7,197 nt of DNA from Burkholderiales bacterium (GCA_947456845.1 CANGUJ010000197.1:1-7197); one strand, 5' to 3'. Counted from the first letter of the stretch, positions 1 to 6,490 are shown. Numbers and translations: made by a program. Notes: a model not told the origin generated them from the letters alone.

Positions 1-485
1 GACTCCGGCAGCGGAAAGGTGCCCGCCTGGGTGGAAGGATTCTGCGTGGCGATGACGAAAAACGGTTGCGGCAGGCGATGCGATGCCGCGTCAAGGGTGA
101 CCTGTTGCTCTTCCATGGCTTCGAGCAGCGCGCTTTGCGTCTTGGGGGTGGCCCGGTTGACCTCGTCGGCCAGGACGAACTGGGCGAAGATCGGGCCGGG
201 GTGGAACTTGAAGCTGCCGGAGTGCCGGTCGAACACCGAGCCGCCCAGAACGTCGGCCGGCAGCAGGTCGCTGGTGAACTGGATGCGCTGAAAGCCCAGG
301 CCGAGCGAGCGCGCCAGCGCATGGGCGAGCGTGGTCTTGCCCACGCCTGGCACGTCCTCGATCAGCAGGTGCCCGCGCGCGAGCATGCAGGCCACGGCGA
401 GGCGCAGCTGGCGGTCCTTGCCGAGGATGATCCGGTTGAGCTGGTCGAACAGCGCGGCGAGGCGCGGGTGTTGGGGAGAGGGCAT
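1..485 (-). CDS. MoxR-family AAA+ ATPase, N-terminal part (gene runs off the left edge)
   Basis: Reading the minus strand from the ATG at 485-483 gives 161 codons with no stop before the window edge, so the C-terminus is missing. The Walker A loop is at about residues 44-52 (DVPGVGKTT), Walker B is LADEVNR at 105-111, and the sensor-1 type ATQNP is at 146-150. The stretch DLLPADVLGG at 73-82 is typical of the MoxR/AAA_3 branch. MoxR ATPases are cytosolic chaperone-like ATPases, usually encoded with DUF58 and VWA-domain proteins, that mature enzymes or act in envelope and stress functions; the substrate here cannot be told. No in-frame upstream start is seen, and the Shine-Dalgarno is weak. 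It is transcribed divergently from the deacetylase gene across a 99-bp gap. Family assignment is firm; the specific role is unknown. Confidence 0.93.
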   Translation of the reverse strand, partial: MPSPQHPRLAALFDQLNRIILGKDRQLRLAVACMLARGHLLIEDVPGVGKTTLAHALARSLGLGFQRIQFTSDLLPADVLGGSVFDRHSGSFKFHPGPIFAQFVLADEVNRATPKTQSALLEAMEEQQVTLDAASHRLPQPFFVIATQNPSTQAGTFPLPE

Positions 486-529
486 GTGCCTGGCGGTCGT
501 GGGAGTGCGGCCTGGATGGAGGCTACCGG

Positions 530-558
530 TTGCCTGGAAGCGGCAAAGAACCGATCAT
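530..558 (+). promoter_or_regulatory. Candidate sigma70-like promoter for the deacetylase gene
   Basis: TTGCCT at 530-535 and GATCAT at 553-558 are separated by 17 bp (4/6 matches to each consensus box). Transcription would begin near 565, giving a leader of about 20 nt before the ATG at 585. No clear Shine-Dalgarno precedes that ATG. The -10 box coincides with the reverse-strand candidate -10, so the two divergent promoters would compete. Weak boxes, so low confidence. Confidence 0.25.
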
Positions 559-562
559 AGCA
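553..562 (-). promoter_or_regulatory. Candidate extended -10 promoter for the moxR-type gene
   Basis: On the minus strand the bases read TGC followed by TATGAT (559-554). This is an extended -10 pattern (TGN plus a 5/6 match to TATAAT). No good -35 is present, as expected for an extended -10 promoter. It would start RNA near 547 and leave a leader of about 60 nt before the ATG at 485. It overlaps a possible plus-strand -10 (GATCAT, 553-558). Seen by eye only. Confidence 0.33.
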
Positions 563-584
563 ACCCCGTCCCCGCACCCATGCC

Positions 585-1526
585 ATGAATTCGACCGCCT
601 ACATCACCCATGCCGACTGCCTGAAACACGACATGGGCGGCGGCCACCCCGAGTGCCCCGACCGCCTGATCGCCATCACCGAGCGCATGCATGGCAGCGG
701 ACTGATGGAACGCGTGCGCTGCCTGGATGCGCCGCTCGCCGCGCCCGACGCGCTCAAGCGCGTGCACCATCCGAGCTATGTCGACCGCATCTTCGAGCAC
801 GCGCCCGGCGAAGGGCTGCTGCAACTCGATCCCGATACCGCGATGAACCCGCACAGCATGAACGCCGCCCTGCGCGCCGCCGGCGCCGGCATTCTCGCCG
901 TCGACGAGGTGCTGGCCGGGCGTGCGCGCAACGCCTTCTGCGCGGTGCGCCCGTGCGGCCACCATGCCACCCGGACCCGCTCGATGGGTTTCTGCATTTT
1001 CAACAATATCGCCGTGGCGGCGGCCCATGCGCTGGCCCAACCGGGCGTGGAGCGCGTCGCGGTGGTCGATTTCGATGTCCACCACGGCAACGGCACCGAA
1101 GACATGTTCGGCCAGGGCCTGTGGCAGGACCGGGTGCTGATGGCGGGGCTGTTTCAACACCCCTTCTATCCGTATTCCGGCACCGACGCGCCGTCCGCGA
1201 ACATGGTCAACGTGCCGTTGCCGCAGGGCAGCGACGGCCGCGCGGCCCGACGCGCGGTCGAAGAGGCGTGGATGCCCGCCTTCGAGGCCTTCGCCCCGCA
1301 GATGATCCTGATCTCCGCTGGATTCGACGCCCATCGCGACGACCTTCTCGGCGGCCTCTCGCTCGAGGAGGCCGACTATGTCTGGATCACCCGGCAACTG
1401 ATGGCGGTGGCCGACCGCCATGCCGGCGGACGCGTGGTCTCGATGCTCGAAGGCGGCTACAACCTCACGGCGCTCGGCAACAGCGTGGTCGCCCATGTGG
1501 GCGCGCTGGCGGGCGAGCCGGGCTGA
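585..1526 (+). CDS. Histone deacetylase family protein (class II-like, zinc-dependent deacetylase/amidohydrolase)
   Basis: This 313-aa single-domain protein belongs to the arginase/deacetylase fold that includes bacterial HDAH, acetoin-utilisation AcuC and acetylpolyamine amidohydrolases. It would hydrolyse an acetyl-amide on a lysine or a small amine in the cytosol. The catalytic set is complete: paired His 126-127 in GHHAT, metal ligands Asp164 and His166 in DFDVHHGNGT, Asp248 in SAGFDAH, and the transition-state Tyr292 in EGGYN. The motif usually read RPPGHHA is RPCGHHA here (Cys124). At the position matching the Glu gatekeeper of the polyamine deacetylase HDAC10 there appears to be Leu255, which argues against that specificity. 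The ATG at 585 is chosen because the family's N-terminal strand (YITHADCLKHD) starts right after it; the frame stays open upstream only in unrelated sequence. The gene is alone, divergent from moxR and convergent with the pepA operon. Family is certain; substrate is unknown. Confidence 0.95.
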   Translation: MNSTAYITHADCLKHDMGGGHPECPDRLIAITERMHGSGLMERVRCLDAPLAAPDALKRVHHPSYVDRIFEHAPGEGLLQLDPDTAMNPHSMNAALRAAGAGILAVDEVLAGRARNAFCAVRPCGHHATRTRSMGFCIFNNIAVAAAHALAQPGVERVAVVDFDVHHGNGTEDMFGQGLWQDRVLMAGLFQHPFYPYSGTDAPSANMVNVPLPQGSDGRAARRAVEEAWMPAFEAFAPQMILISAGFDAHRDDLLGGLSLEEADYVWITRQLMAVADRHAGGRVVSMLEGGYNLTALGNSVVAHVGALAGEPG

Positions 1527-1527
1527 A

Positions 1528-2163
1528 TCAGGGCGGCGGGCCGCTTTCGGTGCGCCGGTCGAATTCGTTGCGCACCGCCTGCTCGACGGCTTCCCGCATC
1601 GCCTCGTTGAGCGAAGCGGACAAGGCCGCCTTGACGCCGGCGAATGCGGCCTCGACCGAGCCTTCGATGATCGGTGCGAGGCGTTCGTCGAGCAGCCGGT
1701 CCAGGCGCGCCGCCAGGGATTCGAAGATCCGGGTTTCCATGTCGGTGCGCGATTCGCCCGCCCACGGCGCGCCGGCGGCCGGCGCTGCGGGAAGCGGCGG
1801 ACTATCGTCGATCTCCGCATCCGGCGAGGGGAATGGCGCCGCGGTGCCGCCTGCCAAGCCGGCCGCGAACGCCGGCAGGCCGGCGCCGCCGCTCTCCATG
1901 GCGTAATGGCCGGGCGGCATGTGCGCGGCCGACGGTTCTTCCGCGCCGAACGCTTCGGGCCAGGGTCCGGGTTTCGCGTTGGTCGCCGGTTCGAGTTCGG
2001 GGAACATGGCCATGGAAGGGGCGGCATCGGCCGCGCCTTGGCCGCCGTCCTGTGCGCTGTGGCCGTCGTCCTGCGCGACCGGCGGCAGCGCCGCCGCGTC
2101 CACCACGTCGGTGAGGATCGGAATCCCGTCGTCCGGAATCGGGGCCCCGGCCGGGCGCATCAT
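1528..2163 (-). CDS. Uncharacterised acidic Pro/Ala-rich protein translationally coupled to holC
   Basis: This 211-aa protein matches no enzyme family I recognise. It has three parts. A short N-terminal hydrophobic motif (IPILTDVVD, about residues 14-22) follows acidic residues. A low-complexity linker to about residue 140 is rich in Pro, Ala and Gly and strongly acidic: I count 19 Asp/Glu against 3 Arg/Lys in residues 1-140. A probably helical amphipathic segment at about 142-204 is rich in Leu, Ala, Glu and Arg. There is no signal peptide or membrane segment, so it is likely cytosolic. Its ATG at 2163 overlaps the holC stop (ATGA, 2163-2160); a second ATG at 2160 is equally possible. It is the last gene of pepA-holC and its stop is 1 bp from the deacetylase stop. 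Small ORFs of this kind after holC are, as far as I recall, common in Rhodocyclales, which supports it being real. The gene call is good, the function unknown. Confidence 0.8.
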   Translation of the reverse strand: MMRPAGAPIPDDGIPILTDVVDAAALPPVAQDDGHSAQDGGQGAADAAPSMAMFPELEPATNAKPGPWPEAFGAEEPSAAHMPPGHYAMESGGAGLPAFAAGLAGGTAAPFPSPDAEIDDSPPLPAAPAAGAPWAGESRTDMETRIFESLAARLDRLLDERLAPIIEGSVEAAFAGVKAALSASLNEAMREAVEQAVRNEFDRRTESGPPP

Positions 2164-2591
2164 GACGCGCGCGCCGCCAGGTCATGCCGGGTGATCGGAT
2201 AGCCGCGGTCGCGATAGAAGCGAAAACGCTCGCGCGCGCCGGCGCGGTCGTCCGCGTCGTCCCGGCTGACGATCTCGATGACGCGGTCGAAGCGGCTGAA
2301 CATCGCGTGGCGGGCGCTGTCGAGATTGAGCAGGATCTCGTGGTGCGGCAAGGCGTCGGCATCGTCGGTGAGCAGCACCGGCGTTTCGGCGGCATGGCGG
2401 TCGCTGGCACGGCAGTGCGGCAGGAAGCCGGCCGGCGGCGTGGTCCACAGGAGCGCGTCGATGCTCGCCAGGGTGCGCGCGTCGCTCGAGTAGATGAGGG
2501 TGCGCTTGCCCAGCCCGCACGCCTTGGCCGCCAGGGTGCGCGCGGTGGCCAGCTTGTCCGGCGCGTTGAAATAGAACGTGATCTCGGTCAT
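2160..2591 (-). CDS. holC: DNA polymerase III subunit chi
   Basis: The 143-aa product is close to the length of E. coli chi (147 aa). It starts MTEITFYFN, the usual N-terminal strand of the family, and keeps LIYSSDARTLASIDALLW at 32-49, a TPPAGFLPH segment at 51-59, PVLL at 71-74 and a basic C-terminal helix, RERFRFYRDRGY (120-131). Chi is the clamp-loader accessory subunit that binds psi and the C-terminal tail of single-strand-binding protein, helping the replisome engage SSB-coated DNA. The frame remains open far upstream through pepA, so the start at 2591 is set by homology and by its position 38 bp after the pepA stop. No Shine-Dalgarno is visible. Translation may depend on coupling to pepA or on the hairpin between the two genes. 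Its stop overlaps the next gene's start. Confidence 0.93.
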   Translation of the reverse strand: MTEITFYFNAPDKLATARTLAAKACGLGKRTLIYSSDARTLASIDALLWTTPPAGFLPHCRASDRHAAETPVLLTDDADALPHHEILLNLDSARHAMFSRFDRVIEIVSRDDADDRAGARERFRFYRDRGYPITRHDLAARAS

Positions 2592-2610
2592 CGCGGCTTG
2601 GTCGCGTCGC

Positions 2611-2630
2611 GCCTGCCCGCGCCGGCAGGC
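2611..2630 (-). other. Perfect inverted repeat (7-bp stem, 6-nt loop) between pepA and holC
   Basis: GCCTGCC (2611-2617) and GGCAGGC (2624-2630) are perfect inverted copies around CGCGCC. In the transcript the hairpin begins at the last base of the pepA stop codon and ends 19 nt before the holC start. No T-tract follows on the minus strand, so it is unlikely to be a Rho-independent terminator. It may be a partial attenuator, an RNA stability or processing element, or a site that shapes access to holC. Confidence 0.5.
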
Positions 2631-4120
2631 TAACCCGCCGCCCTGCCCAGCAGGAAATGCGTGAGCATCGGCACCGGCCGGCCGGTGGCCCCCTTGGCGG
2701 CCCCGCTTTTCCAGGCCGTGCCGGCGATGTCCAGATGGGCCCAGTCGAACTTGCGCGCGAAACGCGACAGGAAGCATGCCGCCGTGACGCTGCCGGCCGG
2801 CCGGCCGCCGATGTTGGCCATGTCGGCGAAATTGCTCTTGAGCTGCTCCTGGTAATCGTCCCAGAGCGGCATGTGCCAGGCGCGGTCGTGCGCCTCGTCT
2901 CCCGCCCCCTGCAACTCGCGGGCGAGGCTGTCGTTGTTGCTGTACAGGCCCGTGGCCACGTGACCGAGCGCGATCACGCAGGCGCCTGTGAGGGTCGCCA
3001 CGTCGACCACGCAGGCGGGATCGAAGCGCTCGGCGTAGGTGAGCGCATCGCACAGGATCAGGCGGCCCTCGGCGTCGGTATTGAGGATTTCGACGGTCTG
3101 CCCGGACATGGTGGTGACGATGTCGCCGGGCTTGGTGGCCGCCCCGCCGGGCATGTTTTCGGTGGTGGGCACCAGCGCGACCAGGTTCAGGGGCAGCTTG
3201 AGGGTGGCGGCGGCCTGCATGGTGCCGATGACGGAGGCGGCGCCGCACATGTCGAACTTCATTTCATCCATGCCCTCGCCCGGCTTGAGGGAGATGCCGC
3301 CGGTGTCGAAGGTGATGCCCTTGCCGACGAGCACGACGGGCTTCTCGCCGGGCTTGCCGCCCTTGTGCTCGAGGACGATGAACTTGGGTGGCTGTCGCGA
3401 TCCGTTGGCGACCGACAGGAACGAGCCCATCTTCAGCGCCTCGCACTGGGCGCGATCGAGGATTTCGCAGTTCAGGCCGGTGCGTTCGGCCATGTCCCGC
3501 GCGCGCTCGGCCAGGTAGGTGGGCGTGCAGACGTTGCCGGGCAGGTTCCCGAGGTCCTTGGCGAGCGCCATGCCCTGGCCGATGGCCTCGCCCTCGCGCG
3601 CCGCGGTTTCGGCGCGGGCCAGTTCATTGCGCCGCTCGACCATCAGGGTGAGCTTGCGCACCGGGCGGCGCACCTCCTCCTTCTTGCTCTTCATCGCGTC
3701 GAAACGGTAGACCGTGTCGAGGGCGGTGATGGCGGCCTGGCGGACGCGCCAGGCCACGTCGCGTTTCCTCACCGGCACTTCGGTCAGGTAGATCGAGCCG
3801 TCGAAGGCGCCGGTCTCGTCGAGCGTCTTGACGGCGGCGCGGATCGCCTCGCGATACTCGCGCTCGCGGAAGTCCTTCTCGCGTCCGAGGCCGACGAGCA
3901 GCACGCGGTCGCCGAGCAGGCCGGGCACGTTGTGCAGGAGAAGGGTGCGGCCGGATTTGCCTTCCATGTCGCCGCGCCGGATGATGTCCGACAGGTAGCC
4001 CTTGCTGGCGGTGTCGAGCAGTTCCGCCGGTGCGGTGAGTTTGCGCGGCTCGAACACGCCGACGACGATGCAGGCGCTGCGCTGCTTCTCGGGGCTGCCG
4101 CTCTTTATGCTAAATTCCAT
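2630..4120 (-). CDS. pepA: Leucyl aminopeptidase (cytosol aminopeptidase, peptidase M17)
   Basis: This 496-aa protein is full length for bacterial PepA (E. coli has 503). An N-terminal macro-like domain (about 1-160) precedes the M17 catalytic domain. The two-metal site is complete: Lys267 and Asp272 in VGKGITFDTGG, Asp290 in MKFDMCGAA, and Asp349 and Glu351 in the signature NTDAEGRL (347-354). The catalytic Lys279 and Arg353 are also present. Spacing equals the E. coli K270/D275/K282/D293/D352/E354/R356 set minus three. It removes N-terminal residues, preferably Leu, from peptides in the cytosol as a hexamer. E. coli PepA also binds DNA (cer recombination, carAB control); that second role cannot be read here. 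The ATG at 4120 has GAGG 7 nt upstream. It heads the operon with holC and is divergent from lptF, the conserved proteobacterial arrangement. Confidence 0.98.
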   Translation of the reverse strand: MEFSIKSGSPEKQRSACIVVGVFEPRKLTAPAELLDTASKGYLSDIIRRGDMEGKSGRTLLLHNVPGLLGDRVLLVGLGREKDFREREYREAIRAAVKTLDETGAFDGSIYLTEVPVRKRDVAWRVRQAAITALDTVYRFDAMKSKKEEVRRPVRKLTLMVERRNELARAETAAREGEAIGQGMALAKDLGNLPGNVCTPTYLAERARDMAERTGLNCEILDRAQCEALKMGSFLSVANGSRQPPKFIVLEHKGGKPGEKPVVLVGKGITFDTGGISLKPGEGMDEMKFDMCGAASVIGTMQAAATLKLPLNLVALVPTTENMPGGAATKPGDIVTTMSGQTVEILNTDAEGRLILCDALTYAERFDPACVVDVATLTGACVIALGHVATGLYSNNDSLARELQGAGDEAHDRAWHMPLWDDYQEQLKSNFADMANIGGRPAGSVTAACFLSRFARKFDWAHLDIAGTAWKSGAAKGATGRPVPMLTHFLLGRAAG

Positions 4121-4150
4121 TTGACAACCTCGCGCTGTAATCGGTCTGAT
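4121..4150 (+). promoter_or_regulatory. Candidate promoter for lptFG with a perfect -35 box
   Basis: TTGACA at 4121-4126 matches the consensus -35 exactly and directly abuts the pepA start codon on the other strand. TCTGAT at 4145-4150 lies 18 bp on (4/6 match). A start near 4157 would give lptF a leader of about 170 nt and place it face to face with the pepA promoter. The perfect hexamer could be chance, as the -10 is mediocre. Confidence 0.28.
4128..4131 (-). promoter_or_regulatory. Ribosome binding site of pepA
   Basis: The minus strand reads GAGG followed by seven bases (TTGTCAA) and the ATG. This supports the start at 4120. The spacer is the reverse complement of a perfect TTGACA box read on the other strand. 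Confidence 0.6.
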
Positions 4151-4158
4151 CCCTGCAG

Positions 4159-4188
4159 ATTATGACGCGAATTCGGGCAAAAATCCAA
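4159..4188 (-). promoter_or_regulatory. Candidate sigma70-like promoter for pepA-holC
   Basis: On the minus strand CATAAT (4164-4159) matches the -10 consensus at 5/6, and TTGGAT (4188-4183) lies 18 bp upstream, sharing the TTG of a -35. The stretch around it is AT-rich compared with the rest of the window. RNA would begin near 4152, leaving a leader of about 32 nt that contains the GAGG ribosome site. Confidence 0.45.
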
Positions 4189-4243
4189 ATTCCCGTCATT
4201 TCATCCAATCTTGCCGTGCGTCGGTACGCTGCATCGCGCCGCT

Positions 4244-4265
4244 CCGCATGCAGGCTCCTGCGCGG
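4244..4265 (+). other. Possible hairpin in the lptF leader
   Basis: CCGC (4244-4247) pairs with GCGG (4262-4265), and inside it GCAGG (4250-4254) pairs with CCTGC (4257-4261), with a two-base bulge on the left arm. The terminal loop is tight, so the top pair probably opens. It lies 60 bp before the lptF start. In GC-rich DNA such a repeat can be chance. Confidence 0.25.
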
Positions 4266-4325
4266 CAAAGACAGGCCGCGGTGCAGCCAGGTGCGCCTAC
4301 TGACCGACCGGCCCGGGAATACCGC

Positions 4326-5414
4326 ATGATTTTCGATCGCGCACTGCGGCGCGAAATGAGCCAGGTGGCCGGCGCGGTCTTCGTCACCCTGTTCACGGTC
4401 ATGGCCACCACCCAGTCGATCCGGCTGCTGGGCGACGCCGCCAGCGGCAAGCTCGCCTCCGAGGCGGTGCTCGCGCTCATCGGATTCGCCGCGCTCAACT
4501 ACCTGCCGGTGTTGTTGTCCCTGACGGTCTTCATGTCGGTATTGCTGGTGATCTCCCGCCAGTACAAGGATTCCGAAATGGTGGTCTGGTTCGCCAGCGG
4601 CCAGTCGCTCACCGCCTGGGTGCGCCCGGTGATGTTTTTCGCCCTCCCGTTCGTGGTGATGATCGCCGCCCTGAGCCTGGGGGTGTCGCCCTGGGCGACC
4701 GCGCAGTCCGAGCGCTACAAGGCGCGCATGGAGGCGCGCGACGAGGCGGCGCGCATCGCGCCGGGCGCGTTCAAGGAGTCGGCCGGCGGCGAGCGGGTGT
4801 TTTTCGTCGAAACCGTGGCCGGCGATGTCGCGAGCGTGCAGAACGTGTTCGTCAGTTCGGTCGTGCAGGGCAAGCTCGGCGTGATGGTCAGCCGGCGCGG
4901 GTTCACCGAGACGGTTGAAAACGGCGACCGGTTCCTCGTCATGGTCGACGGCCGGCGTTACGAGGGCGAGCCGGGGCGCCTCGACTTCAAGATCATGGAC
5001 TTCGAGCGCTACGCCGTGCGCATCGAGCAGAAGGCCGGCCGGGCGCCGTTGGACAGTACGCCCAAGCAGCTCTCCACGTCTGAACTGCTGGCGCAGCGCA
5101 CCAACCCGAACAAGGGGGAGTTTCTCTGGCGCATCGGCCTGCCGCTTTCGGCGGCGACGCTGGCCCTCCTGGCGATTCCCCTGGCATTCGTCAATCCGCG
5201 CGTCGGGCGCTCGGTGAACATGCTGCTGGCCGTGCTGATCTACCTGGTCTACAGCAATTGCATCAGCATCACCCAGGCATGGGTGGCGCAGGGCCGGGTC
5301 GGTTTCCACGCCGCCTGGTGGCTGGTGCATGTGGCGATGGTGCTGCTGCTGTTCGTGCTGTTTTTCCGGCGCCTGGCCGTCAACCGCGTGTTCCGGGCTT
5401 TCGCGCGCCGATGA
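4326..5414 (+). CDS. lptF: LPS export ABC transporter permease LptF
   Basis: The 362-aa protein is an inner-membrane permease of the LptB2FG complex, which extracts lipopolysaccharide from the outer leaflet of the inner membrane and passes it to the LptC-LptA bridge. It starts MIFDRALRREM, the usual LptF N-terminus. Six membrane segments are visible at about 12-34, 54-77, 101-122, 268-290, 298-318 and 330-348. A periplasmic beta-jellyroll domain spans about 125-265 between the third and fourth. The cytoplasmic coupling region, DSEMVVWFASGQS (82-94), is where LptB docks in this family. The ATG at 4326 has GGGA 7 nt upstream. The frame extends 26 codons further to 4248, but that stretch (rich in Gln, Pro and Arg) is unlike the family and is excluded. 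The gene is the first of lptFG and divergent from pepA. Confidence 0.96.
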   Translation: MIFDRALRREMSQVAGAVFVTLFTVMATTQSIRLLGDAASGKLASEAVLALIGFAALNYLPVLLSLTVFMSVLLVISRQYKDSEMVVWFASGQSLTAWVRPVMFFALPFVVMIAALSLGVSPWATAQSERYKARMEARDEAARIAPGAFKESAGGERVFFVETVAGDVASVQNVFVSSVVQGKLGVMVSRRGFTETVENGDRFLVMVDGRRYEGEPGRLDFKIMDFERYAVRIEQKAGRAPLDSTPKQLSTSELLAQRTNPNKGEFLWRIGLPLSAATLALLAIPLAFVNPRVGRSVNMLLAVLIYLVYSNCISITQAWVAQGRVGFHAAWWLVHVAMVLLLFVLFFRRLAVNRVFRAFARR

Positions 5415-6490
5415 AGACCCTGTCCCGTTACCTCGCGCGCGAGATCGTCGCGGCCACGCTGCTGGTCCTGATGGCCTTTCTGGGCCTGTTCGGCTTTTTC
5501 GACCTGATCCAGGAGTTAGGCGACATCGGCAAGGGCGACTACAGGCTGCAGCATGCGGCCCTGTTCGTCCTGTTGACCGTGCCTGGCCATGTGTACGAAC
5601 TCATGCCCATCGCCGCGCTGATCGGCGCGATCTACGGCCTAGCGCAACTGGCCGCGCACTCCGAGGTGACGGTGATGCGGGTGTCGGGCATGTCGACCTT
5701 CCAGGCCTTGCGTTCGGTGCTCGGCATCGGCGCCATGTTCGCCGCCGTCACCTTCCTGTTCGGCGAGATCGTGGCCCCCGAAGCCGAGCGCGCCGCGCAG
5801 GCGCTGCGCCTGAAGGCGCTCACTTCGGTGATCGCGCAGGAATTCCGCTCCGGGCTGTGGGTCAAGGACGGCCCGCGCTTCGTCAACGTGCGCGAGGTCA
5901 GGCCGGACACCCGCCTGGTCGGCGTCACGGTCTACGAATTCGACGCCGACAACCGGCTGCGCTCGGTGACCAGCGCGCGCGGCGGAGAGTACGCGCCGCC
6001 GAACGCCTGGCTGCTCACCGGGGTCACGCGCACGGTCATCGGCCGTCCCGGCGAGCCCAGCCGCGTCGAAAACGCCGCCGACTTCACCTGGACCTCCGAC
6101 CTCAACCCGGACATCCTCGGGGTGCTCCTGGTGCAGCCCGACAAGATGTCGCTCATCAACCTGCACCGTTACACCCGCCACCTGGAGGAAAACCGCCAGA
6201 AGACCGACCGCTACGACATCGCGCTGTGGAAAAAGGCGGTGTACCCCCTGGCCATCCTGGTCATGATGGCGCTCGCCTTGCCGTTTGCCTACATGCAAGT
6301 CCGTTCGGGCGGGATTTCCCTGAAGATCTTCGCCGGCATCATGCTCGGCCTGGTCTTCCACCTGCTGAACAGCCTGTTTGCGCACCTCGGCGCCATCAAT
6401 ACCTGGCCGCCGGTGTTGTCGGCGACCACGCCGGCGGTCTTGTTCATGGTGCTGGCCTGGCTGATGCTCTATCGGGCCACGCGCGCCTGA
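5411..6490 (+). CDS. lptG: LPS export ABC transporter permease LptG
   Basis: This 359-aa protein is the partner permease of LptF in LptB2FG. It begins MKTLSRYLAREI, the standard LptG opening. Six membrane segments lie at about 12-33, 60-81, 102-122, 275-295, 303-325 and 336-355. The periplasmic beta-rich domain at about 125-270 contains the family feature LWVKDGPRFVNV (149-160). The coupling helix, SEVTVMRVSGMS (84-95), is the LptB contact. Its ATG overlaps the lptF stop (ATGA, 5411-5414) with no separate Shine-Dalgarno, so the two are translationally coupled, which fits their 1:1 use. A longer frame from 5258 inside lptF is rejected because the added residues are an out-of-frame read of lptF. 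No lptB, lptA or lptC lies in the window. Confidence 0.96.
   Translation: MKTLSRYLAREIVAATLLVLMAFLGLFGFFDLIQELGDIGKGDYRLQHAALFVLLTVPGHVYELMPIAALIGAIYGLAQLAAHSEVTVMRVSGMSTFQALRSVLGIGAMFAAVTFLFGEIVAPEAERAAQALRLKALTSVIAQEFRSGLWVKDGPRFVNVREVRPDTRLVGVTVYEFDADNRLRSVTSARGGEYAPPNAWLLTGVTRTVIGRPGEPSRVENAADFTWTSDLNPDILGVLLVQPDKMSLINLHRYTRHLEENRQKTDRYDIALWKKAVYPLAILVMMALALPFAYMQVRSGGISLKIFAGIMLGLVFHLLNSLFAHLGAINTWPPVLSATTPAVLFMVLAWLMLYRATRA

Noticed and set aside
555..2027. 490-codon minus-strand open frame across the deacetylase and the unnamed gene
   Set aside because: It crosses two better-supported genes, is compositionally biased and has no recognisable domain.
2790..2810. CCGGCCGGCCGG palindromic run
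   Set aside because: It lies inside the pepA catalytic domain, encoding the conserved GGRPAGS segment, and is explained by codon choice in a high-GC genome.
2592..3248. N-terminal extension of holC by 219 codons inside pepA
   Set aside because: The extra residues are an out-of-frame read of pepA; the chi family begins at the MTEITFYFN start at 2591.
2657..4165. 502-codon open frame on the plus strand antisense to the whole of pepA
   Set aside because: It mirrors pepA codon for codon in GC-rich DNA, its protein is low-complexity (Gly, Ala, His, Asp, Val rich) with no recognisable domain, and pepA is certain.
4248..4325. 26-residue N-terminal extension of LptF
   Set aside because: The added residues are Gln/Pro/Arg-rich and unlike the LptF N-terminus, whereas the ATG at 4326 has a GGGA ribosome site and the normal family start.
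4110..5330. 406-codon minus-strand open frame antisense to lptF
   Set aside because: The product is rich in Arg, His, Gly and Asp with no family resemblance; lptF on the other strand has a clear membrane and motif pattern. The long frame follows from high third-position GC.
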